Notes: generated from the letters alone by a model not told the origin. A DNA stretch of 5,032 nt from DASWFI01 sp036394315 (GCA_036394315.1 DASWFI010000039.1:1-5032), one strand, 5' to 3'. Shown: positions 1 through 4,935, counted from the first letter of the stretch. Translations and numbers: made by a program.

Positions 1-10
1 AAGTAAACTA

Positions 11-58
11 GCCACCAGCTGACGCTGGTGGCTTTTATCATCCAGGCTTGACGCCTGG
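11..58 (-). repeat. Right-end double hairpin of IS copy A
   Basis: Two perfect hairpins in tandem. The first has arms GCCACCAGC (11-19) and GCTGGTGGC (24-32) with a TGAC loop. The second has arms CCAGGC (42-47) and GCCTGG (53-58) with a 5-base loop. The same two-hairpin layout follows tnpA in the second element (4420-4442 and 4451-4469), and the basal CCACC/GGTGG pairs are kept there. They are the likely TnpA recognition structures at the 3' end of the element. On the plus strand the first hairpin is followed by TTTT, so it could also stop plus-strand transcription. The second hairpin lies inside the last codons of tnpA. Confidence 0.7.
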
Positions 59-478
59 GAACGGAAGTTGTGGCAAGGGTCGTTGATGGTGTTGTTGGTT
101 GGCAACATAGTTTTTGACTTGATACTCATCCAGACCAACGGTAGATACATAGTATCCCCTTGCCCAGAGTGGTCCTGGTGGGAACTGTGTAGTTTTCTTC
201 TTGATCCAAGCTGAAGACTTACCCTTGAGAATCTGAATGGCATAGGATATGGAATACTTCGGTGGGATGATTACTACCATATGAATATGCTCATCTCCGA
301 TGTGCCACCCCTCAATCCCGAAGCCTTTCCATTTGGCGATCTGCTTGAATATATGCTTTAGTTCTGCTTTGATATACTTGTCTGACATAACCTTGCCTCT
401 GTATCTAGGGGTCCAAACCACATGATATGAGCAACGGTATGTGCAATGATCGAGCTGATAAAGCCTCCGATTAGACAT
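38..478 (-). CDS. tnpA: IS200/IS605-family transposase TnpA (Y1 HUH nuclease)
   Basis: A 146-residue single-strand DNA transposase of the Y1_Tnp family, which acts as a dimer to nick and rejoin IS ends at hairpins. The family core is intact: VWTPRYRGKV (residues 21-30), the metal-binding HUH motif H64-I65-H66, the LKGKSSAWIKKK helix (84-95), LWARGYYVSTVG (104-115), and the nucleophile Tyr124 in VKNYVANQ. Its length is normal for IS200-type TnpA (about 150 aa). The start ATG (476-478) has a strong Shine-Dalgarno sequence GGAGG seven bases upstream, but that site lies in a hairpin. The stop is TGA (38-40). The last residues (PFPGVKPG) are encoded by the right-end hairpin of the element. It is roughly half identical by eye to the TnpA at 4480-4935. 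No tnpB accompanies it. Confidence 0.95.
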   Translation of the reverse strand: MSNRRLYQLDHCTYRCSYHVVWTPRYRGKVMSDKYIKAELKHIFKQIAKWKGFGIEGWHIGDEHIHMVVIIPPKYSISYAIQILKGKSSAWIKKKTTQFPPGPLWARGYYVSTVGLDEYQVKNYVANQQHHQRPLPQLPFPGVKPG

Positions 479-516
479 AAAATCACCTCCCTTCTTAATG
501 AGGTGATTTTATTATA
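477..516 (-). promoter_or_regulatory. tnpA leader: -10 box and Shine-Dalgarno-sequestering hairpin
   Basis: A perfect 13-bp inverted repeat (arms 477-489 and 500-512, 10-base loop) covers the ribosome-binding site of tnpA. Read on the minus strand, the 3' arm contains GGAGGTGA (490-483, its first base lying in the loop) and runs into the ATG, so folding hides both. A consensus -10 hexamer TATAAT (516-511) lies at the base of the hairpin; no convincing -35 is seen. A transcript starting about 7 bases after it would still carry enough of the 5' arm (CACCTC) to pair with the SD. Sequestering the tnpA start in a stem-loop is known for IS200 itself. Here it is seen as sequence only. Confidence 0.75.
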
Positions 517-530
517 TCTAATCGACAGAG

Positions 531-575
531 GGCGATGCCTTCAAACGCACACGCCGGCTAAAGCCGGCGGTTTTT
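531..575 (-). repeat. Left-end hairpin and conserved box of IS copy A
   Basis: The hairpin has arms CGCCGGC (552-558) and GCCGGCG (563-569) around a TAAA loop, followed on the plus strand by TTTTT (571-575). Next to it are GGCGATGCC (531-539) and TTCAAACG (540-547). The second element has the same arrangement at 4978-5022, with compensating base changes in the stem, so the structure is conserved, not only the sequence. This is the likely left-end TnpA recognition structure. Confidence 0.7.
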
Positions 576-585
576 GCATATAATT

Positions 586-610
586 AAAAACCGCCTTTTG
601 AGCGATTTTT
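586..610 (-). terminator. Rho-independent terminator after the STAS-like gene
   Basis: On the minus strand the RNA folds as AAAAAUCGC (610-602), a 7-base loop, then GCGGUUUUU (594-586), giving nine pairs including one U-G. The stem ends in a U run. It begins 15 bases after the stop codon at 625, the expected place for the end of the integrase/ATPase/STAS transcript. On the plus strand the U-G becomes an A-C mismatch, so the signal favours the minus direction. Its 3' half can also pair with the IS left end at 566-575. Confidence 0.65.
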
Positions 611-624
611 TGTTAACCATATCT

Positions 625-996
625 TTATAGATTTTTATAAAGAAAATCTATATCAACTTCTTGGGGTTTAAATTCGGGTTTAGCTCTCTTATCCAAAACA
701 TGAGTAGTCGCTACTACCTTAAACATTTGTTCAATATCGTTATTTGTATTAATGAAATGGATTGCTTTTTTATTTAGCCATTGCCTATTAAAATCTTCTT
801 TCATTACCAGTAGTGCGTGTGCGGCCGAGCGAGAAACAAAATCCACTTTTGCAAAATCTAAATCAACTGATTTTGCATCAATTTGATCTAGAGTATGTTT
901 CAATTGATTAGCCACATCTCTTGAGCCAATGATAGGCGCAACTAAAACAGCCACATCAATTAATTTATGAGATTTTTCCATCGTTGTCATGTTCAT
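625..996 (-). CDS. STAS-like domain protein (DUF4325 type)
   Basis: A 123-residue cytosolic protein with no signal peptide or membrane segment. It shows the pattern of the STAS-like DUF4325 family: a GSR motif (residues 24-26) opening a helix, then the strand-turn VDLDFAKVDFVSRSAAHALL (45-64) that corresponds to the conserved Asp/Ser segment of anti-sigma antagonists such as SpoIIAA, and NNDIEQMFKVV (85-95) toward the C-terminus. Ser55 or Ser57 is the candidate phosphorylation position, an inference by alignment of pattern only. It follows the GHKL ATP-binding gene by 111 bases on the same strand and ends just before a terminator, so it is probably the last gene of the cassette. ATG at 994-996 is chosen; Met3 and Met6 are alternatives. 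There is no purine-rich SD, only TGGTAAA upstream. The target is unknown. Family assignment is fairly secure; the partner-switch role is inference. Confidence 0.75.
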   Translation of the reverse strand: MNMTTMEKSHKLIDVAVLVAPIIGSRDVANQLKHTLDQIDAKSVDLDFAKVDFVSRSAAHALLVMKEDFNRQWLNKKAIHFINTNNDIEQMFKVVATTHVLDKRAKPEFKPQEVDIDFLYKNL

Positions 997-1107
997 ATTT
1001 TACCAATATAAATGCTTAAAACTCTGCTGTCTATTGGTATTTATGTCAGTATTTGTTTCTGTATTTTTAACGTGACCGCCTATGTATAGGTTACCATAAG
1101 ACGACTA
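997..1107 (-). promoter_or_regulatory. Intergenic leader of the STAS-like gene with 8-bp inverted repeat
   Basis: These 111 bases lie between the ATP-binding gene and the STAS-like gene and hold no reading frame. TACCAATA (1001-1008) and TATTGGTA (1032-1039) form a perfect 8-bp inverted repeat, 23 bases apart, whose proximal arm ends 4 bases from the ATG at 996. On the RNA it would fold a hairpin over the ribosome-entry site. I see no clear -35/-10 pair. It may be a translational control element, an operator, or chance. Confidence 0.35.
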
Positions 1108-1965
1108 TTACTCCAAATAGGGATATATATCTACTGATCCGGTAGGTTTAGGTATTCTAAATGCTATGATTGTTCCTTGCCAATTAAAATCAGGTAGTTC
1201 AGATAAAAAAGTTTTACCGTCCTCGATCAATAATACTGCGTTACCTGAAATATAGACAAATCCTCCTTTCAAAGCTTCGCATACTACCCTCTTCGAAGTT
1301 CTCACGCCGTATCCGCGATCCTTATCTGGTTTTGTAGATTTACCCTCCATCGCTTGGGTGATCGCCTCTTTGTCATTTATTTGAAGACCAAGCTCTTCCA
1401 GATAGGATTTAGACAATCCTCTACCTGGATCGACTATACAAATATCAACGTATTGTTTTTTTGGGTAAAACTGTCCAAACACATAACCTTCGTCGTTTTT
1501 GCTGTGTTCAAAAATATTAGTAACTAACTCAAGTATCGGATAATATATAGCATCCCTTGCGCCCTCGGTAGGGGCAAGGATTTTGTAAATCATTTCAACA
1601 AATAAGGTTTCCAATTTATCACGCTTGTCCGAAGTTCTTCTTAACACACTAATGGGAACATAAGTTCTAGTTTTATAATATGCCTCCATACTAAAGAAGG
1701 TACCAACATCATCTATGCCTTTCGGAAAATCTATTGCCTTTAAGTATGAATCCAACTTATGCGCCTCATCCAGTGAAAAACTACTGCCAGTAGTTTGCAT
1801 GTAGACGCTGATCGGTAAGATTAATATTGGGCAAGCCCATTGGAGTTTATTCAAATCAAACAGCAAAGACTCTTTAGGGGATGCGCCCTTGAAAGCCTCG
1901 TATAAGCTTATAAATTGTGCTCTAAGGCTCGAGGTCTTAGAGGGGTTAACTACAACAGTCCGCAT
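1108..1965 (-). CDS. GHKL-type ATP-binding protein with STAS-like N-terminus
   Basis: A 285-residue cytosolic protein. The C-terminal half is a histidine-kinase-like (GHKL/HATPase) domain: N-box ELVTNIFEHS with Glu146, Asn150 and His154; G1 box DPGRG (179-183); G2 box RGYGVRTSK (217-225); and the closing WQGT (262-265) typical of these folds. There is no phospho-accepting H-box, receiver or membrane segment, so it is not a complete sensor kinase. The N-terminal 60 residues (LLFDLNKLQWACP, 34-46) look STAS-like by pattern. It lies 36 bases after the integrase and 111 before a separate STAS-like gene. In SpoIIAB/RsbW systems such an ATPase binds and phosphorylates a STAS partner, which suggests but does not prove a partner-switch pair. 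The ATG at 1963-1965 is preceded by TGGTAAA, not a standard SD. The substrate is unknown. Confidence 0.8.
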   Translation of the reverse strand: MRTVVVNPSKTSSLRAQFISLYEAFKGASPKESLLFDLNKLQWACPILILPISVYMQTTGSSFSLDEAHKLDSYLKAIDFPKGIDDVGTFFSMEAYYKTRTYVPISVLRRTSDKRDKLETLFVEMIYKILAPTEGARDAIYYPILELVTNIFEHSKNDEGYVFGQFYPKKQYVDICIVDPGRGLSKSYLEELGLQINDKEAITQAMEGKSTKPDKDRGYGVRTSKRVVCEALKGGFVYISGNAVLLIEDGKTFLSELPDFNWQGTIIAFRIPKPTGSVDIYPYLE

Positions 1966-2001
1966 ATCATAAGTTTACCAGAATATTCGGCGATAATAAA
2001 A

Positions 2002-2931
2002 TCAATCAAACTTCAAATATTTTGAGTGGGCTTCTCTCAGCGATCGGTCATCAGTCCCGAGGTAGTATTTGGCAGTAGTCTTGATATCACTGTGGCCGAG
2101 TAGTTCCTGAATGTATGTAATTGGGCAGCCGTTCTGCATCATAATTGTTGCAGCCGTGTGACGCATGACGTGTGGGGTCAAATGTTTCGTTATTCCAGCC
2201 TTGTTTGCAAGCAAACAAAATTGTTTACTCAAATCGTAACGCTGCAAGCGTTTTGGATTACTTCCGTAAGTCACGAAGAGAGCTGGGTTGTCATCGCTGC
2301 GTGCCGACAAGTATTCTTTGAGCCAATACCTGGCTCGTTCTGTTATGAAAATCCTACGTTGTTTGTCGCCTTTACCAATAATTAAAGCTGAGCCGCCTTC
2401 CCAATCAACGTCTCTGTTAAAGCTGAGGGCTTCGGAAATACGCATTGCTGTTCCCAATAAAAACTCGGCCAAGGCACGCTGGCGCAATCCCCTAATCCCC
2501 TTTTCTTTAATCACACCTAGCAAGCTCTTCACCTCATCCTGAGTCAGGAAGACGACTTGTCGTTTTGGAACTTTCATTTTTCTGATCTCCTCTTGGTTAA
2601 TTTGTAGCGGAATTTTTGCAAACTCGCAATAGCATAGAAAAGATTTTACGGCCGACAAGACGATGTTTATAAAATTCTCGGAGATACCGGCCGCCTTGAG
2701 AGCGCCTTTCAAAGCTAGAACATCATTTATTGTGAGAAGTGTAGGAGAAACGACCTGTTTGGTTGGTAGTTTCCGCAAAGCATACCCAAGAGCGTACTTA
2801 TATTTATCTAAAGTTTCTGGCCGGTAGTTTAACTCGGTTTCTCCATAATCAAGCCAACGAGGGATAAGCTCTTGGAAAGTTAGTTCACCAATCTGGGTGC
2901 TAGATAATCTATTAATCGCGGCGGAATCCAT
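2002..2931 (-). CDS. Tyrosine recombinase / integrase (XerC/D-like)
   Basis: A 309-residue site-specific recombinase with an N-terminal SAM-like core-binding domain (about 17-105) and a C-terminal catalytic domain (about 124-300). All catalytic positions are visible: Arg164 in TAMRISEAL, a beta-hairpin Lys in GKGDKQRR (Lys187 or Lys190), His254 and Arg257 in PHVMRHTAAT, His280 in LLGHSDI, and the nucleophile Tyr289 in KTTAKYY. It is therefore probably active. The ATG at 2929-2931 is chosen because it starts one base after the TAG of the upstream RHH gene (TAGTATG), indicating coupled translation. A TTG 14 codons upstream would overlap that gene. The gene ends in TGA and is followed 36 bases later by the ATP-binding gene. 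Its length and motifs fit Xer-like or integrative-element integrases. Its recombination site is not established; the palindrome at 3575-3604 is a candidate. Confidence 0.93.
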   Translation of the reverse strand: MDSAAINRLSSTQIGELTFQELIPRWLDYGETELNYRPETLDKYKYALGYALRKLPTKQVVSPTLLTINDVLALKGALKAAGISENFINIVLSAVKSFLCYCEFAKIPLQINQEEIRKMKVPKRQVVFLTQDEVKSLLGVIKEKGIRGLRQRALAEFLLGTAMRISEALSFNRDVDWEGGSALIIGKGDKQRRIFITERARYWLKEYLSARSDDNPALFVTYGSNPKRLQRYDLSKQFCLLANKAGITKHLTPHVMRHTAATIMMQNGCPITYIQELLGHSDIKTTAKYYLGTDDRSLREAHSKYLKFD

Positions 2932-2932
2932 A

Positions 2933-3097
2933 CTATTTATTCTTAGTGCTTTGGGCTTCAAAAAACAGTTCAATAATATCGTCTAATATTCGAGACATCG
3001 GAATCCCTCGAATAACAGATTCCAATTTAAGACGCTTATGCCATTCGGCGGAATAGCGACCCTGTTTCGTCAGTCTTTTTTGTAACTTTGTCGACAT
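2933..3097 (-). CDS. Small ribbon-helix-helix-like DNA-binding protein
   Basis: A 54-codon gene read ATG (3095-3097) to TAG (2933-2935). The protein starts MSTKLQKRLTKQGRYS and continues with a helix (EWHKRLKLESVIRG, 18-31), a turn (IPMS) and a second helix (SRILDDIIELFFEAQ, 35-49). A basic N-terminus, a short strand, then two helices joined by a Gly-x-x-x-Ser turn is the pattern of Arc/CopG-type RHH repressors, which bind operators as dimers. The start has GAGG four bases upstream and an in-frame TGA just before it, so no other start is possible apart from a late Met34. The stop is one base from the integrase ATG, so the two are almost certainly co-translated. Likely roles are autoregulation of the integrase operon or an excisionase-like accessory. 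The family call rests on pattern only. Confidence 0.7.
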   Translation of the reverse strand: MSTKLQKRLTKQGRYSAEWHKRLKLESVIRGIPMSRILDDIIELFFEAQSTKNK

Positions 3098-3134
3098 ATA
3101 ACCTCATTCGACTTCTATATCCTTCATTTAAGGC

Positions 3135-3464
3135 TTAGAGAGGTGTTGGAGATATTAATGATCTTACGGCGAATGAATCTTTCAACCAGTCAGGTCGTCC
3201 TTTTACGTTGCCTGAATTGATGTCTGGTAAAGATCCATACAAGCTCCTATTGCTATGCAGGTGAAGTCCCCCGTCGAGAAGTCGAATACTCGGAGCGGGG
3301 TCTGGGATCTGCATACCAATTAGGCTGTACCCAGTTTTTTTATCCAGAGGACTCTGTAAGGTAACCTCTGGCCGTAAATCTTGCCCCTGCACATTTTTAC
3401 GTCTTGCAGGAATCTCTAGAGATTGAGCGACGCAAGCATCTTGCTTGCTAAGATGGACAAACAA
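3135..3464 (-). CDS. Possible 109-codon hypothetical gene or gene remnant
   Basis: An open frame ending in TAA 37 bases before the RHH gene, on the same strand. I do not recognise the product, which is hydrophilic with no membrane segment or motif. The codon mix looks plausible for coding, and the spacing to the RHH gene would suit an operon. Against it: the only early start is TTG (3464) with no Shine-Dalgarno sequence; a stop (TGA) lies two codons further upstream; the first ATG comes at codon 51; and the frame runs through a dense series of inverted repeats. It may be a 5'-truncated remnant, or a chance frame across a structured non-coding locus. A start at the GTG of codon 25 is also possible. 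Confidence 0.3.
   Translation of the reverse strand: MFVHLSKQDACVAQSLEIPARRKNVQGQDLRPEVTLQSPLDKKTGYSLIGMQIPDPAPSIRLLDGGLHLHSNRSLYGSLPDINSGNVKGRPDWLKDSFAVRSLISPTPL
3302..3341 (+). terminator. Weak plus-strand terminator-like stem with T7 tract
   Basis: CTGGG (3302-3306) can pair with CCCAG (3330-3334), directly followed by seven T (3335-3341) on the plus strand. The loop is long (23 bases) and contains CTGCATA, which is the 3' arm of the competing long stem 3249-3320. The arrangement resembles an attenuator with mutually exclusive folds. No plus-strand gene follows, so any role is doubtful. Confidence 0.25.
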
Positions 3465-3483
3465 TTGTCAATCTAAGCAAACA

Positions 3484-3545
3484 AAATCCGCTTAAAATCA
3501 CGGGGCTCACTGCTACATAAGCTCCCCGCGATCCTAAGCGGGTTT
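3484..3545 (+). repeat. Nested long hairpin
   Basis: The outer stem AAATCCGCTTA (3484-3494) with TAAGCGGGTTT (3535-3545) has 11 pairs on the plus strand, including one U-G that becomes a C-A mismatch on the minus strand. The inner stem is CGGGG (3501-3505) with CCCCG (3524-3528). The U-rich bases after it on either strand would suit a terminator, but the interior is too elaborate for a simple one. It could be the end of a plus-strand RNA or a folded recombination site. Confidence 0.4.
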
Positions 3546-3574
3546 ATTAGCAGAGAGATTAGCTAGCTCAAAGA

Positions 3575-3604
3575 AAAACTATAATCAATTGTGATTATAG
3601 TTTT
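3575..3604. repeat. Perfect 13-bp inverted repeat with 4-base spacer
   Basis: AAAACTATAATCA (3575-3587) and TGATTATAGTTTT (3592-3604) flank ATTG. It starts 28 bases after the stop of the 251-codon gene, so a bidirectional terminator is possible, although the stem is A/T-rich, which is unusual. Each arm also contains TATAAT, one on each strand, without a good -35. Counted as 11-bp arms with an 8-base centre, it has the geometry of a tyrosine-recombinase core site (compare lox and dif sites). It could also be an operator for the RHH protein. The sequence does not decide between these. Confidence 0.5.
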
Positions 3605-3632
3605 ACATATCCCAATTAGGACACAGAAGTAC

Positions 3633-4388
3633 CTATTTTTGTGTCGCCAATTTCTCTATGGATTTTATGCGCTCATCTAACCTTTCAATGACTTTATGAA
3701 TAGTTTTAGGATTTATTTCTACATTTAACAACTTTTTTAAGACACCTTTAATTTTTATAGGTTTGAGTGATTTCTGGTGGAAATAATAAATTATATAATT
3801 CCGACGAAAATCCTCGTCTTCTGATACTCTCTTAAAAAATGCTTCCATTTCTTCCTTAATTCCAACTATCTTCTTACTCCTATTTACTATCCGCGTTCTC
3901 CAATTTTTATCAAGAAATTCTTTTATAGTTCCAATTTTAATCGGTTCATTGATTACAATCAAAAACATGTCATCTAAGCCCGTGGCAAATGGCATAATGG
4001 GAGAGTTCGACACCAGATTTGATTTTTTTAGGCTGGTAATTACATCGCTGGTTAATATCTGGATTGGTTCAAATGACTCATTCAGCGATAACCAACTTAC
4101 GACACTTTGGTAAAATAGGCCACAAGTTACATACCAATATGCGGCAGTAAATTTTGTAATTTTATATTCATTAGAAAATAATCTTTCCAGTTCTTGAACC
4201 AGTTCATCCATTCTTTTCCGTTTTTGGTTTGAGTACCATTTGCGATATTCTTCAAGATTATTGCCAAAACCTTCGGGAGGTATACCATGATCGTGTCTTA
4301 AATTTTTCATTTCTGATTGGAATTTTTTTGAGAGTGTACATAATAAAAATCTTTTTTGTTTTGATTGGGTTGGTTTTATTTCAGACAA
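3633..4388 (-). CDS. Hypothetical protein, unrecognised (251 codons)
   Basis: I do not recognise this product. It is a lysine- and glutamate-rich, mostly helical, soluble-looking protein with a basic N-terminus, a charged helical stretch (about 44-72, EEYRKWYSNQKRKRMDEL), a central part with more strands (128-160), and a C-terminal segment (196-240) with helix-turn-helix-like spacing (YFHQKSLKPIKIKGVLKKL, then NPKTIHKVIERL). DNA binding is a weak inference. Base composition is visibly A/T-richer than the integrase cassette, suggesting a different origin. The only early start is TTG (4386-4388), with no clear SD. The first ATG is codon 27 (4308-4310). The frame is open upstream to 4457, into the IS right end, so the original 5' end may have been cut off by IS insertion. 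It ends with TAG, and the inverted repeat 3575-3604 follows. Confidence 0.6.
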   Translation of the reverse strand: MSEIKPTQSKQKRFLLCTLSKKFQSEMKNLRHDHGIPPEGFGNNLEEYRKWYSNQKRKRMDELVQELERLFSNEYKITKFTAAYWYVTCGLFYQSVVSWLSLNESFEPIQILTSDVITSLKKSNLVSNSPIMPFATGLDDMFLIVINEPIKIGTIKEFLDKNWRTRIVNRSKKIVGIKEEMEAFFKRVSEDEDFRRNYIIYYFHQKSLKPIKIKGVLKKLLNVEINPKTIHKVIERLDERIKSIEKLATQK

Positions 4389-4419
4389 TGCTCTTAGGAA
4401 CGGATCACCTAGTAAACGA

Positions 4420-4469
4420 CCACCGGACTTAAGGTCCGGTGGCTTTGGGTCTGCCGGCTATGCCGGCAG
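4420..4469 (-). repeat. Right-end double hairpin of IS copy B
   Basis: CCACCGGAC (4420-4428) pairs with GTCCGGTGG (4434-4442) around TTAAG. CTGCCGGC (4451-4458) pairs with GCCGGCAG (4462-4469) around TAT. Both stems are perfect. They follow the tnpA stop (4480) and mirror the pair at 11-58. The outer hairpin shares CCACC/GGTGG with that copy while the rest of the stem differs, as expected for structure-read IS ends. Confidence 0.7.
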
Positions 4470-4479
4470 GGTGGCTTGG

Positions 4480-4935
4480 TTAATTAATTAGTTTCTCGAA
4501 CAAAGAGGGTTGATCAACCTCATTGTGATGATGTTGATGTTTTACGTATCTTCGGATGATGTTTTCATCCAGACCAATGGTGGAAACAAAATAACCTCGG
4601 GCCCAGAGGGATTCCTTTTCGTAGAGGCCGTGGGTTCTCTTGATCTTTTTCTTCATCCAGGCTGACGATTTACCTTTCATGATCTGCATGGCGTAGGAGA
4701 CCGAGTCTCTGGGGGTGAGAAGGATGCAGAGATGGATGTGGTCAACCTGGATGTTCAGTTCCAGGATTTCCCAATGTTTCCACTTGCAGATGGATTCAAA
4801 GATTCTTCTCAGTTCAGAGGTGATCTTATCTGAATTGAGGACTTTACCACGATACTTGGGTGTCCAGACGATGTGATACTTCAAATCGTAGAAACAATGT
4901 GATAATGTACGTATTGTACGTTTGTGTTGATTCAT
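4480..4935 (-). CDS. tnpA: IS200/IS605-family transposase TnpA (Y1 HUH nuclease)
   Basis: A 151-residue Y1 transposase, complete. Key residues: VWTPKYRGKV (23-32), HUH motif H66-I67-H68 in DHIHL, MKGKSSAWMKKK (86-97), LWARGYFVSTIG (110-121), and nucleophile Tyr130 in IRRYVKHQ. It aligns with the other TnpA over nearly the full length, with about half the residues identical by eye and a 3-residue longer loop before LWARG. The C-terminus differs and ends at a TAA before the right-end hairpins. The ATG (4933-4935) is fixed by an in-frame TAG three codons upstream. No Shine-Dalgarno sequence is seen in the 10 bases before it; the nearest purine-rich stretch (AGGG) is inside the leader hairpin, too far away. 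It would nick and join single-stranded IS ends during replication-linked transposition, as known for the family. Confidence 0.95.
   Translation of the reverse strand: MNQHKRTIRTLSHCFYDLKYHIVWTPKYRGKVLNSDKITSELRRIFESICKWKHWEILELNIQVDHIHLCILLTPRDSVSYAMQIMKGKSSAWMKKKIKRTHGLYEKESLWARGYFVSTIGLDENIIRRYVKHQHHHNEVDQPSLFEKLIN

Larger units (their letters stand above)
2..580 (-). mobile_element. IS200/IS605-like insertion sequence, copy A (tnpA only)
   Basis: A compact element containing one Y1 transposase gene and no tnpB. Its downstream (right) end carries two hairpins at 11-32 and 42-58 and then the heptamer AGTAAAC (2-8, plus strand). The same heptamer sits next to the equivalent hairpin of the second element at 4411-4417, so it probably marks the right boundary. 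The upstream (left) end carries a hairpin with a TAAA loop at 552-569, preceded by the box CTTCAAACG (539-547), again shared with the second element. Subterminal hairpins in place of terminal inverted repeats are what the IS200/IS605 family uses as single-strand recognition sites. The exact left cleavage position cannot be fixed from one copy; 580 is an estimate. Confidence 0.8.
3242..3545. other. Hairpin-dense region, possible structured RNA or recombination locus
   Basis: This stretch is richer in G/C than its neighbours and carries consecutive inverted repeats. A long arm, ATTGCTATGCAG (3249-3260) with CTGCATACCAAT (3309-3320), gives 12 pairs with one C-C mismatch. Nested inside it are CCCCG (3269-3273)/CGGGG (3296-3300) and CGAG (3275-3278)/CTCG (3289-3292). 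Then come CCAGAGG (3344-3350)/CCTCTGG (3365-3371), CCTGCA (3386-3391)/TGCAGG (3405-3410), the palindrome AATCTCTAGAGATT (3411-3424), GCAAGC (3432-3437)/GCTTGC (3443-3448), and the hairpin at 3484-3545. It matches no RNA family I can identify. The strand is uncertain. Confidence 0.4.

Noticed and set aside
2002..2004. UGA recoding as in some CPR lineages
   Set aside because: TGA ends the integrase right after its normal C-terminus and ends the left tnpA, so TGA behaves as a stop.
2158..2542. Plus-strand open frames inside the integrase gene
   Set aside because: They are antisense to well-conserved integrase codons, show no recognisable domain, and lack independent start signals.
2932..2973. 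TTG start giving a 323-residue integrase
   Set aside because: It overlaps the 54-codon RHH gene in another frame and has no SD. The ATG at 2931 sits in a TAGTATG coupling junction and leaves the full domain set intact.
3242..3545. tmRNA, RNase P RNA, SRP RNA, tRNA or attC site
   Set aside because: No T-arm/CCA end, no GAGGAAAGUC-type P RNA core, no SRP GGAAG motif, no cloverleaf, and no integron-type GTTRRRY/RYYYAAC boxes were found on either strand.
3594..3622. Minus-strand promoter using TATAAT inside the 3575-3604 palindrome
   Set aside because: No -35-like hexamer lies at 16-18 bases upstream. The hexamer is explained by the symmetry of the repeat.
4229..4432. Plus-strand open frame with a hydrophobic stretch opposite the 251-codon gene
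   Set aside because: It is antisense to an A/T-rich, Lys-rich gene, which readily yields Phe/Ile/Leu-rich mirror frames, and it runs into the IS right-end hairpin.
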